64,000 nucleotides of DNA. It comes from Takakia lepidozioides (Eukaryota; Streptophyta; Takakiopsida; Takakiales; Takakiaceae). The stretch covers positions 17,482,001 through 17,546,000 of the forward strand of contig CM060733.1 of NCBI GenBank assembly GCA_030704615.1. Direction: 5' to 3'. The notes under the pieces were generated by a model that was not told the origin of the DNA, did no database searches, and worked only from the letters and a program-made list of their open reading frames with translations. The translations under genes and the position numbers were made by a program. Below are positions 21,500-32,700 of the stretch, one piece after another; position 1 is the stretch's first letter; the number at the start of each line of letters is the position of its first letter.

Positions 21500-24400
21500 A
21501 TGGCTCCGAATTCCTACGCTATAGTTTGCTGTCCTCCGCAACTTGGGAGAGCCTGGATCCCAAACGAGGGAGGACTTTGCAGAGTGACTGAAACTTACCT
21601 TTGTTCCAAATTCAAGCTCAAACCGGGCACAGTTTATTTGGAAGAAGAAAGGAAGGATGTTCCTGGACAGGTTGACGAGACCATTGTCGTGCTAGGTAAC
21701 GACGGAGGTTGCGGAATCGAATGGCACGTTCCCCCGTCAGACACCATCCTGTACCGAGCTGTGGGAATGCCCATTCCCTTTCCGAATCAGTCGCTGCCCA
21801 CACCATCCACAAAGGAGTCCGGAAACCGAGAGGCGGCCACTGCCAACAGAGAGGTATGCAACGATAATCATTCCCGACCTGGACCGTCAAGACCCTCCAT
21901 AGCTTCTCGTGTGGATGTATTCGACATTTCCGACGAGGAAGATGATTGCATTGAGGTACCCATGTCCTCCACACGGTCGTTCAAATCCGGCATGGACGTC
22001 TCTGTAGGTGCTACGAATGTGCCCTCGAGCATAACTCCAACCCGGTCCATTGTGCAGCTCCTACGACAACATCACCTCGATGGTTCTCGCTCCGAGCTGG
22101 CTGCTCTCGACTATGCCAAATTCCCAGTCAGAAAGGTAACGTTTCTGCCTCCCGAAGTCGATGGCAATGTCATCTTCGAGTTTCCACCTGTTTCTTCGTC
22201 AAAGAAAGCCTCCGGGATGTTAACAGACATGGATCGAAAGCATGACGGACACCCCTGGTGTGTGACGAAGACCAGTAGCACGAAAATTGCTGATGGTGTT
22301 CGTGTACGATATGTCCTCTGTGCGGGGAAGCTGAGGTGCCTCAATCCCACCTGCTTCCACTTTCTCTCCAAAGGAGGGCGGAGAAACGAGACGGATTGGA
22401 CTGGCACAACGCATCATCCATTCATTGTCTCCAGCCAAGCTCCTGCGGGTTCTTTCAAGTGTGCACATTGCAAAGAACCACCAACGTGCATGTCCATGTG
22501 CAGAGCCAAGCAATACTACGTTATCCATTTGCTCCCGGACTTGACTAGAGCTTGCATACACGTTGGGGTCCACTGCCACCCCTTGGCGAGAGGCAACATG
22601 CGTGAGGCTGTGCAGGAAGCACACGACATCATAAAAGAGGAGGTGAAATTGAGCCCCGGAGCCAGACCAAAGCAGATTCAGCTGAAGGCAGCTCACAAGA
22701 TTGCTCTTGGCAAAATCATGTCTGAAGATGGTTCCGACCGAGAGCCCTTGACCGAAGACGAGATGCGGGACCTCTTGGAGTCCGTCTCGCACGTTTGTAG
22801 TCCGAATGTGCGGAATCACATCGTATCTTGCAAGCAGGAGTTCGGCAGGGGGTCGGACATGTACTCAATCCTGGAGGTGAAACGAATGACTGGATATGAC
22901 TACATCCAAGGTAGCAGGTTTCCAGGGCAAGGCAGCGAATCCGATCGTTGTTACATTTTCAAAATGTCGACGTGTGGGCCTGGGAGTGGAGTCGACTTGG
23001 TCACTCGCATGACAACTGGAAACTTGTCGAATGCTTGGGTGATGTTTGATCACATCAAGCGAATTACAAACCATCAGTGGGTGACTATGGGTGCGCATGT
23101 TTATGACTATCACTCCAAGAGGCTCATGACGATTGTAATCTGCGAGATGAAAGGGGAGGACACACAGTCCGAGATGCATCTGTGGGAGGGCATAAACGAG
23201 CAGATGGCAAGGGCGGGGTTGCCAGAGCCCAATTTCAGGGGATTCATGGCAGACAACGCTCAGGCCAACTGGGCAGCGGTGCGGCGTGTGTACGGTGAGG
23301 ACCCCAATGTTCCAATGGAGGGGAAAGAGAGATCCTGTGGATTCCATTGGATGCAGAGTCTATCCCACTACACTACCAAAATTGTTGCTAGCTCATTCCA
23401 GGCTGAACACCGTGTCCTTTGTACGGCGTGGAAGGATGCACCCACATTTGATGACGCGGAGGTTAAGTTTGCTATCATCGAGGCTTGGTGGAACACGTCA
23501 GGTGCAGTGGAGACAACCAATCTGGGAGCATTGCACAGCTGGTTGGGGTGGTGGCATTTTCGGTATCGACAGTTCGGACAGTACATGCGGGAGGTAGGCT
23601 GCTGTCAATTTCGTTCATTTGTCTTTCTGTTACGGACATTTCGATTGGTCCCTCACCATTGATTGTGTCCTTCTAGGAGCGGTGCTTGGATTCCGACACG
23701 GACATGCCGAACCCGAATATGGCAGAATCGGTCCACTCCTCCTGGCGAGCGTCTTCTGCCGCACATCTGGTGGACGTAGTGACGGCCACAACGGAGGACA
23801 TCGACAGAGCAATCATGCAGCAAGCCACGTACTACAAGTTCCTAAGCGGCAAACAATGGGGCTTTGGGCCGGACAGGGAGGAATTGTTGGTACGAACAGC
23901 TTCGAGGTCCAAGAATCCAGTGAAATGGGCGACAGCATTGCGAGAGAAGATCAAAGGGACGCCTCTGCACCGCAGAGGTGAACACCTAGAGGGGGACGTC
24001 CGGACTCGCCCTGTCAGGCGGAGGATTGAAGAGGAACCCGGGTGCGAAGAGGATTCCTGGAGATCCGACAGGAACATTCGGACAGCACCTCGAGGTCCCG
24101 TCATGTTGCCGCACAATGTGTCTTCCAGCAGTGGAAGCCCAAGAAATTCCAGATCGCCGTCGCCTTCAACCGGGGATTTCGTGCAACAAATTCCCACCAC
24201 TCCCTTGCCCCACATTCCGCCCGCTGTTATGCAGTATGGCCAAGCCATTGTGGAGACGACTGTGTCTGCATCACAGTGGAGAATTGCTCGCACAAAGCCG
24301 TCGTTTCGAGGAAGGTGTTCCGCAATTCGTGTGGATACACGGCAACGTTGTTTAGAGATGATAAGGAGGAATCCAGATGGGGCTGTCCCTGCTCCTACTT

Positions 24401-25107
24401 TTACAGGAAGATTTGTCCATGCAAAGTTTGCGGAGGCGACAACCACCCAGTTCTGGTTCTGCAGGCACGACATTATGACTTGCGTGTATGGAAAGCCCAA
24501 GTACGGCATACAAACAATGCCAGAGGCTCCCCCGGTGTGGCCGGTGGAACCAGGCTGCGATCTGAGTTAGGTTGAGGCCGACGCCCTTACCGCCGCAGGA
24601 TTTCGGATGGTGCAGCGCACTGACGTCCCCAGAGAACCATTTCCGCTTCCACAGCCTCCACCACCGACCCCTGTGAGAGCAAGAACAATGGGACACGACA
24701 GCTCTAAGCATCCTACACACCGTTGGGGGAAACCGAAGAGGCGGCGACCTCCCTCAAAAGTGAACGAGACAAGGATGGGGAATGCACTTCGGATGAACTG
24801 TACAATCCAGAGCTCGACAGAAGTGCCCCCACCAGGATTCGGGCGTGTGTATCAAATGGCCACGGCGGGCTCAGCTGTTCGCAATGAGGTGTACACCATC
24901 ACCATTTCAGAATTACCCACCTGCAATTGCACCGACTTCCAGATCATGGCGAACAAGGGGGCATCATACTGCCCTTGCAAGCATTTGTACTACGTGTACC
25001 TAAAGAGACTCCGTTGTAATTCCACAACTCATCACTTCATACATGCACCAGGGTTGAGCCCCCAGGAGGTTCACACTCTTCTGAATATGGATCCAGGGGA
25101 CCAGTGA
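21500..25107 (+). pseudogene. MULE-type SWIM transposase, element 2, nonsense mutation
   Basis: Exons 21500-23593 and 23677-25107, nearly identical to the copy at 5553-9159. A CAG to TAG change at 24568-24570 stops the protein before the SWIM finger, leaving the finger-plus-DDE part (D, D and E all present). The same TAG is found in element 3 (near 61950), so the two copies share a history after element 1 split off. A product lacking SWIM could still bind DNA through the N-terminal finger, but that is speculation. Confidence 0.9.
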
Positions 25108-25889
25108 GCTTGGCTTGCGGTCCACATACAATGGTACGCCCATCCTTTTCGGATAGTAGAACTGTACTGCTGCCAGTACCTCAGACTCTGGCCACACAAA
25201 GGTCCGACATATGTCTTGCCTACCAGTAACCTGTTTTGCTCGAACTAAGATATTACTATATCGTTCACTTGTTTCCACGTGCATGTATTTTTGTATGTTG
25301 GAGGGTTCATGTTTTTCTGCTTTCCGAAAACTTGCTTTCCTCATTCGACCTCCGACAAGGAAATGCGGCGCCGCATTTCCAAGTATCGTCGTAGGTACCC
25401 CAGAGGCGGCCTTCGCCAACACCAAACCGCTCCGAAATTTCGCACGTGCGAACCCTAATGCGGCACCCTATTTCCCAGTTCAGTTGCAAACCTTTCCCGC
25501 CGAATACCCGAAGAAGACAGAATTGTGAAGTACTGCAGACTGTATTGGTGCAGACTCCATTGGTTCAATCGCGGCAAAAGGGTCAGCTTCATTCCAATGT
25601 TAAGGCATGTAAAACCGCGGAATACTCTATACAGGCCAGTATGCGACGTCCTTTTGCAGTGGTATACTGGATTTCCCGTTGCACGGTCACTTATTTCCAT
25701 GAGCGGATCTAAAAAACCATGAGCGGACTTGTTACTGACGACATATCTTCGCCGCATTACATGATCTGGAACGTCCAAAAACGGCAAGGTCAAATAAAAA
25801 ACTATTATTTTAATACTTGTTTAATCTGCCGCATTTCCAAATTTGGAGGAGTCCGCTCATGAAATCCGCGTATCTTAGACTTCGGCTCA

Positions 25890-25957
25890 CCGCTCATGCG
25901 GCTCATGCGGCTCATGGCTCATGGCTCATGGTTTCTGCTCATGAAATAGTAAACCTC
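25890..25957. mobile_element. Terminal end of element 2 (transposase side)
   Basis: Same GCTCATG repeats and terminus as at 9938-10004. The target duplication follows at 25958-25965. Confidence 0.9.
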
Positions 25958-25958
25958 G

Positions 25959-25980
25959 CCTATTTCAGCGCCGTTATTGG
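25959..25980. repeat. Family E palindrome split from its element by element 2
   Basis: Arms CCTATTTCAG / CCGTTATTGG around CG. It matches the family E palindromes at 27160-27585. The element 2 target duplication overlaps one arm. Confidence 0.7.
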
Positions 25981-26527
25981 TCTGTATACTGCATAGTGCT
26001 TCCTTGTTACTGCTCTTCATTCAATTTGTGGTGATTTCACAGCCCATCCTAGCGTTTTCGTCCACCTTTATGAGAAGACTCCAATTTGCTACCAATACAT
26101 TGTCAGTGTTCTGCAAATGTGATGCCTTTACAAGATTGCTAGTTCTGTGTCCCAGTGGGAAGGGTCCTACTGCACATTCCAGCATTTGCATACTGCACCT
26201 TGTGCAAACAGCAATCCATACGACAAATGACACATCCCAGCATACTGGCAGTGAATTGCAAAAAACCTTAACAGAAGATTATCCAAGCATGTATATTCCC
26301 CATATAGCACAAGGAAGCTACTTGATTTCTGAATCAAAATGTATGTGCCATGAGTGTCGGCAAGTCGAAACATGTCTACTCTAGCATGCAAGACCTATGG
26401 TCCCCTCGCCCAAGAAGAAGGAACTTGAACTGGCCTCTCAAGGACCTCCTGAGTGACCGGGTGCCGATATTTGAACAAAATGTCAGCGGTTTCTGTCGCC
26501 CGGTTGAAACTAACGAGGTTGTCGTGT
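25981..26527. other. Element E interior, no gene seen
   Basis: Short frames only; nothing with homology to the other element genes was recognised. Confidence 0.35.
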
Positions 26528-26980
26528 TTATTGATAGAAGGACAATTTCACAGTGGACCATATGTTCCCCTCCTCCTCATCCTCATAACTGAAGAGAATG
26601 TCCCCACTTTCCGAGCCAGTCCGTCCACGCGTGAAGTTTTCACCTATGCACTCATCATACGTCCACTTGCAACAATTCCAGCGATACAGCAATGTTGTGC
26701 GTGATCTGTTCGGCTCCCACTCAAGCGAAAAGTCCAGGTCCATGATGCGTAGGAACCACCTGCTCCCCAGCCGGGGTCCAGGAGAATCGTGCAATCCTGG
26801 AAGAAACTCCATTGCTCTCAGCTGGACAAGTCGAGGATCGTCCCTGTAAACATCTAAGAAGACAATGATGTCGTCTGCTTTCGGGACAATGACTCCCGTC
26901 TGGCGTCGATAGATGTGATTCGGGCACGACATGGCCTCACGACACAGCAAGAACTCAGAGCAGGGAGGAGATGGGCACAA
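26528..26980 (-). pseudogene. S-type gene of element E (partial paralogue)
   Basis: 150 residues with MSCPN, LRAMEFLPG, SRTTLLYRWNCCKWT and IGENF. These match S1 (LRAMEYLEG, SRTASLWRWNCCQWT) and S2 (RTAMLLRWNCCHWT, IGETY). The C-terminal quarter is missing or out of frame, and the first Cys-rich motif is altered. It points inward from the element E terminus, as S1 does in family A. The family is not one I recognise. Confidence 0.65.
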
Positions 26981-27159
26981 CAGAGAAGAGTCAAGAGCAG
27001 AATGAGAGCGAGGCCGGCGGAAGAGGAATATATCATTGTTGCACTGCCAATGTCGTATGCGGCAGAACTTCTATTTCCTCCGACATGTGTGCTTTTATTA
27101 GACAAATCCGCACCAGTTTCAGGAGAGTTTGCAAAACTCCTCACCGTAAGGCGGGTATT

Positions 27160-27585
27160 TGCTCTCCGGAGCCCAATTTCGACGCCGTTATTGGTTGCAC
27201 TCCCCAACCTTCAGCCGGGTATTTGGTTTTCGGACCCCAATTTCGGCGTCGTTATCGGCTGCACTCCGGTGGCTTCAGCCGAGTATTTGGTTTCCGGGGC
27301 CCAATTTTGGCGCCGTTATTGGCTGCACTCCGGAGGCTTCAGCCGGGTATTTGGTTGGCGGAGCCCAATTTCGGCACCGTTATTGGCTTCACTCTCGAGC
27401 CTTCAGCCGGCTATTTCTTTTCCTGTGCCCAATTACGGCGCCGTTATACCCAACCATCCTGCACTTCTGCAACAGTATTATCCACGGTTATAGGTCGCCA
27501 TTGCGTTTTCGGAGTCTGCAAACCCGGATCCTAATTCCGCTTGCGTCTCTTCCTCTGGGATAATTTCGGTGCCGTTATTGCCCAG
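27160..27585. repeat. Family E palindromes
   Basis: Six copies of CAATTTCGGCGCCGTTATTG and variants at about 27168, 27229, 27301, 27367, 27429 and 27563. The two arms are not exact complements (AATTTC against GTTATT); the core CGGYRCCG is kept. Intervening sequence is a degenerate direct repeat (CTGCACTCC...CTTCAGCCGG). Confidence 0.8.
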
Positions 27586-27838
27586 AATTCAGTTTTTCTA
27601 TGACCTGGCCTGGCGGTCCATGAGCTTGGGCTCCAAGTCATGAGCGGACATTGGTACTTATGAGCGGAGTGCTTCCAGCATGAGCGCGGAAATCTTCGAA
27701 AACCTTCTCTTCTTATACTACTTTCGATTATTTTATAGTTTTGGGCCCGAAAAAAATCTGCCGAAATTCTAAGTGTGTTACTTTGCGGCTCATGGGTGAG
27801 CCATGCCCGCTCATGAGCTCATGGAATAGTAACCCCCC
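27478..27838. mobile_element. Terminal end of element E
   Basis: Contains CCACGGTTATAGG at 27481, several GTCATGAGCGG-type repeats, and the terminus at 27838; read inward the terminus starts GGGGGGTTACTATTCCATGAG. It abuts an intron of the family H/I methyltransferase gene. Confidence 0.75.
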
Positions 27839-27913
27839 ATTTGGAACGGTGGGAAGTGCTGAAAGTGCAAGCTCAAACAAACCCGATCAAATGTGAATGT
27901 TGAAGAGACAAAC

Positions 27914-28088
27914 CTGTGCCCATTGACAAATCCAGAATTCTGGCGTCGGTGTAGGTGCAGCACTCCACAATCGTTTGAATGAAAGCCGGGCTCCTCTCCC
28001 TGGCCCCTCTCCAAGGAACCCCATTCCCCCTTCGCAAGCACACGTTGCTATCCACGTAGTTGTGGTGCATGTCATCCGTGGGAGGATT
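27914..28088 (-). pseudogene. Family H methyltransferase exon 7, second part (inverted)
   Basis: Read on the minus strand: PPTDDMHHNYVDSNV, then RSPAFIQTIVECC and ILDLSMGTG, then a GT donor at 27913 in the same phase as family A exon 7 (RSPAFIQTIMETC, VLDLICGTG). It continues the protein that stops at 20567 (HGGKF), matching family A GGKVDPNCDPLDYD. Motif I here reads LDLSMGTG. It was moved here by the 20568-28088 inversion. Confidence 0.75.
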
Positions 28089-28114
28089 CCGACCGCTTGA
28101 GACATTCTTACTAT

Positions 28115-29190
28115 CCAGAACGGAAATGCGGCAACGCATTTCCGTTCTGACTGAAAATCGTGAACTATCTGAACTAAAATGCAGCACCGTATTTCCATCC
28201 GAGTCGCACCTACCAACATTTCAGAACGGAAATGCGGTACCGCATTTCCGTTCTGACTGAAAATCGTGAACCGTCGGAACTGAAATGCGGCAACGCATTT
28301 CCATCCGAGTCGCACCTCCCAACATTCCAGAACGGAATGTATTAGATTCAAAAGGGAAATGCGGCACCGCATTTCCGTTCTGATGAAATATCCTGAAACC
28401 TCGGAACTGAAATGCGGTACCGCATTTCCGTGGGAGTCGCACCTTCCGACATTCCAAACGGAAATGCGGCGCCGCATTTCCGTTTTGTATGTGAGGCATG
28501 GAGCTGTGGAACGAAAATGCGGCACGGAATTTCCGCCAGCGTCAGACGTTAATACTCTACAGAACGGAAATGCGGTACCGCATTTCCATTCTGACTGAAA
28601 ATCATGCGCAACGGGAACAGAAATCCGGCACCGCATTTCCGTTCGAGTTGCACCTTCCGACATTCTAGAACGGAAATGCGGCGCCGCATTTCCGTTTTGT
28701 ATATTGGGCCTGGAGCTGTGCTACGAAAATGTGTACCGCATTTCCATCCATGTGAGACCTTCAAACTTTCCGGACCGGAAATGCGGCACCGCATTTCTGT
28801 CCAGGTGATACCTCTATACTTTCCCGAACGGAAATGTGGCACGGCATTTCCATTCATCATCTAACGGATGTGAAGTGGGAACGGAAATGCGGTACCGCAT
28901 TTCCGTTCACATTGAAAATCATGAACCACGGGAACTGAAATGTTGTGCCTCATTCCCGTCCCAATCGCACCTTTCGACATTCCAGAACGGAAATGCGGCG
29001 CCGCATTTCCCTTTTGAATCTCATACTTGGAGCTGTGGGACGGAAATGCGGCACCGTATTTCCGTTCAACAACTAAGGTATGTGAAGGTGGAACGGAAAT
29101 GCGGTGCCGCATTTTCTTCCAACAAGTACGGATGTGTAGCAGAGTGATCGTACTTAACGGAAATGCGGCGCCGCATTCGCATTTTCGCTC
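28115..29190. repeat. Family A palindrome array, element 2, methyltransferase side
   Basis: About 20 copies of GAAATGCGGYRCCGCATTTC at 53-bp spacing, the inverted equivalent of 3420-4500. Confidence 0.93.
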
Positions 29191-29796
29191 CAACTGATCA
29201 GACGCTGGGACGGAAATACCTTGAAATGTGAACACGTGGAGCAACGGAATTGCTGCACATGTCGGCACTCTATCTGACTGAAGGGGCATGAGGCGGCGCG
29301 GCCTGACCGTTCGATAATGATGTTTGTTTTTCGGACGGCAGGCGTACCCTCAACGATTCGAATTTCATAATGACGCAAACTCCCCGAGGAGACACTTTCG
29401 TCCAACCCTTTCGAACCCAAGTGGTGCATCACCGCCGTTTCATCTACTTTTGTCGTGTCTCCTCAGTCACCCCTCTCGCGCCCTTTCCATCTGCACTCTT
29501 TGGCCCTTTTCCCTCTCTCTGTTCTTCTTATGCTCGAACCTGAGGGGGGGGAGTTCGTGCACCAGCCAGGAGACCTCGTCGCAAGCTCCGGAAATTATAC
29601 TTCGGACGTAGGCCAATGCCGAAGGGGAGGAAGCAGATGCGTCTACAGGAGGAGATTGCCATCTCCGAGCAGCAGGCCACTCAGGCAACCCAGCCACCAG
29701 TGAGAGCTCCATGCGATCGGGCTGCGCGCAGCTGATCGAGCACCGAACCCCCCATTTTGCTTCTGTAATTCTTAGACTGAATGCTAGGAGACTTGA

Positions 29797-32700
29797 ATGC
29801 AGAACATGTTTGCATGCCTAACAGGAAAGGTGGACGTGCTGGAGGGATCGCAGGAATCCGAAGAGCCGCAGGAAGAGTCCGAGGAGCTAGCTGCAGCACG
29901 TACACCCACCCGATCCCCGAGCGCGGGTATTCCTGCCGGGCCTAGCCCTCTGCGATTCAAAGACGCGTCTTCGAAGGGCAAGTTCAAAGTCCCAGAGATC
30001 GACTCGCGTTCTTCGGTCATGGAGAATCGCCAGCAGGGGTCGGGCCCTTCTCCAGCAAAGTCGAAGAAGAAGCAGCCCATCCCTCTACTGGCTTCTGAAC
30101 CGGCTCAGGCCGATTCACCCCCCCCAACGCGAATGAAGCAGCAGGGTAGAAGACAGATTCAATTGCAGCAGACACCTTCACCTGCAAGGATGAGGAAGCA
30201 GAAGGCAATCAGGGCGACGGGCGAACAATCTCCCGCAAAACCGCTTCCACGAGCTGAAGCTCAGTTCCTGGAGGATTTCCCGCCTGCAGATGTTGGGGCC
30301 GACTCTGCTGCAGCTCAGGCAATGGGATCGACCGTTGATCTCGATTTGGTACCGGAGGAGGGTGCTGCCGCTCAACTTTCGCAGCAAGACCTCACCACCG
30401 ATGAGCAAGCAAGCCCGGAGGAGGCCTCTGCAATGGCAGAATTGCCCGCACACAGGCCCCAGAGTGCAGCTCCAGTTGAGGATGCTCCAGCTGCTCAGCC
30501 ACTACCGGCACCTACAGACATGTCTCCGGAGGATTTCAAAAGTGCACGGATAAAATGTTGGAGGAGACACACAGTAGCATTGGCAGAGTTCTGGGCAGCA
30601 GGGTATTCCAGCGGACTCTTCGAATCCCACTCTGTCGCATGGTCTCCCTTCCCATCGTCAGGCAGGCCCTTCCCGGAGATGTGGATAAGCTCAAGTTCGC
30701 ATTTCGAGAAGGGTACCGTCTGGGATCGGCAGCGTTTTACGTTTCCATTGAGAATGAGGACGGCGAAACTCGTGGACCCACTGCCGATGAATTGTCAACG
30801 TGGGATACCCACTGGCACACTCGCAACACGAATTCGAGGCGACGCTGAAGGGTGATCCCGACTTCGGCCATATGTCGGGTAAAATGTTCTTTGTGTGGGA
30901 CGGGAATCACCGACTTCTCGCCTGGTGGGAGTACATCAAGCAGAACCATGCCAAGCACATTGCTGGCATTACATGGTGGAGTGTGTCATCCTCAAGGTGA
31001 AGGCGGCAGACTCCTCCCTGCTCAAGAATGCCATGGCGGACCTCAACTCGTAAGATACTCATACCCTCCCTAGCACGTTCGAAATGCGGTGCCGCATTTC
31101 GGTTTCCATTCTGGTTTGTTTCCGTGCTTCCGTGTACTGAACTGGAGAGTGTGCCTTGCAGGGTCACTGAAATGCGTACGTGCATACCCACATGGCACAC
31201 ATGCTGTACAGGGTGAGGAAAACTGGTCTCACTGATCCGCAGATGTTTGCGGAAATGCTGGAGCCCGAGCTCATTCAGAAAGCCGTTGCAAAAACAGACC
31301 GGACATGGTATCGTCTCACTATGGATGGAATGGTGGAGGTGATATACGAAGTAAGTCGTCCTCCAATTTCCCTCTGCTCATCCTTCCCCAATTTTCAGTA
31401 ATCTTTCCACATGAATCGAATGTAACGCTTCTGCATGTTTTTGTTGGCAGTCAAACATCAAGCTGGATTTGGCCCATGCCAAACGCTTCTTCATGGAAAG
31501 TGAGGGGCAGGTCAAAACGCTGCAGTCATTGACTGAGCACTTGAAGGAAGCCGGTGTCAAGTCCAGAACCAAATACAAGTCAAAGCTTGTGAAGCTGGTG
31601 GCAATTGCAGATCCGGCACTTGGAAAGGACTTCATCCCCGAGATTGCAAAACACTATTCTCGGGCCATGCAGCCGACCATGCAATTGGAGAAACTGCATC
31701 ACCTCTCAACGGCATGTGTGGAGGCGAAAGAGAAGGTGAGGTTTCAATGCACTGAAGTTCCTTCCTAGCAATAGCCACTCTCTTCCAGCTCCTGACATTG
31801 GATCGGAAATGGCAGACACGGTGGCTGTCGATCTGGAATGCATCCGAGAGCATAAGGACAATGTGGTCTTTTCCACTGGAAGTTTCCGACCCTGCAGTGG
31901 ATGTGTGGCTCAACCGTATGACTTGGTGGTTCCAGGTAATTCAAGGTACTTCCCCAGATTTGCTTTTCTGACATGAATTCCCTGAACTGCTACGTGACAA
32001 TGGATTTGGGAATCGCAGGTAATGTCGAATGCGAAGGAGCAAGTCGTAATGCACACAAATTCGTTCGGCTTGTACGTCAAATGGGATGGAACACAGACAT
32101 TGGAAGACTACGTGACACGTTTCAGATGTGCGTACAAGGACAACCTTTTCGCCAGAGAGCTACAGACAGCAAGAAGGAGCGTGGAGTTTACACATCAGGA
32201 GGGAGCTGGGAAAGCTGCAATGCGAATTGTTTACAGGTGAAGCACAGCTGCCCTTGTATGCGAAGCCTGGTTACGAGGTTTGTCTCGGAAATGCGGCACC
32301 GCATTCGCATTTTATGTTTTTGGTGGCACTCTGCCAGTAGGTTGGTCTCAACTTTTGCTCACGCATGCTGACTGCCTTGCAGGTATATGAAATACGTGCT
32401 CCTTCAGACAGGGGCCCTGGCTCAAGAGCCCCCGTTCTTCATGGCTTGGACCGTGGCGGGCCCAAGCTGTGTCTACACACCCGAGATGCAGAAACAATGG
32501 CATCCCGCGCATCTCGTTGGATGCCCGTGGTACCTGGACATGTCTGGCGGTATTGTTGACGAGTCTGAGAAAGATCTGCACGCCTTGGCAGAAGAGAAGA
32601 GAAAGGAAAGACGTGTCCCTGCTGGGCCAAAGTCGGCAAAGGAATCTGCTGCTCTGGAAGAATCCAGAAAGGCAGCTGAGATGGCACAAAAGACGGTGGA

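Larger units (their letters stand above)
20568..25957 (+). mobile_element. Transposase half of element 2
   Basis: Begins exactly where element 1 has its mid-array junction (4514) and runs through a short array, the SWIM transposase and the terminus at 25957. The base after the terminus starts GCCTATTT, the reverse complement of AAATAGGC, which is also the 8 bp after the other terminus at 38172. It is therefore one half of a 15,474-bp element whose other half is 28089-38172, separated by an inversion of 20568-28088. Confidence 0.88.
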
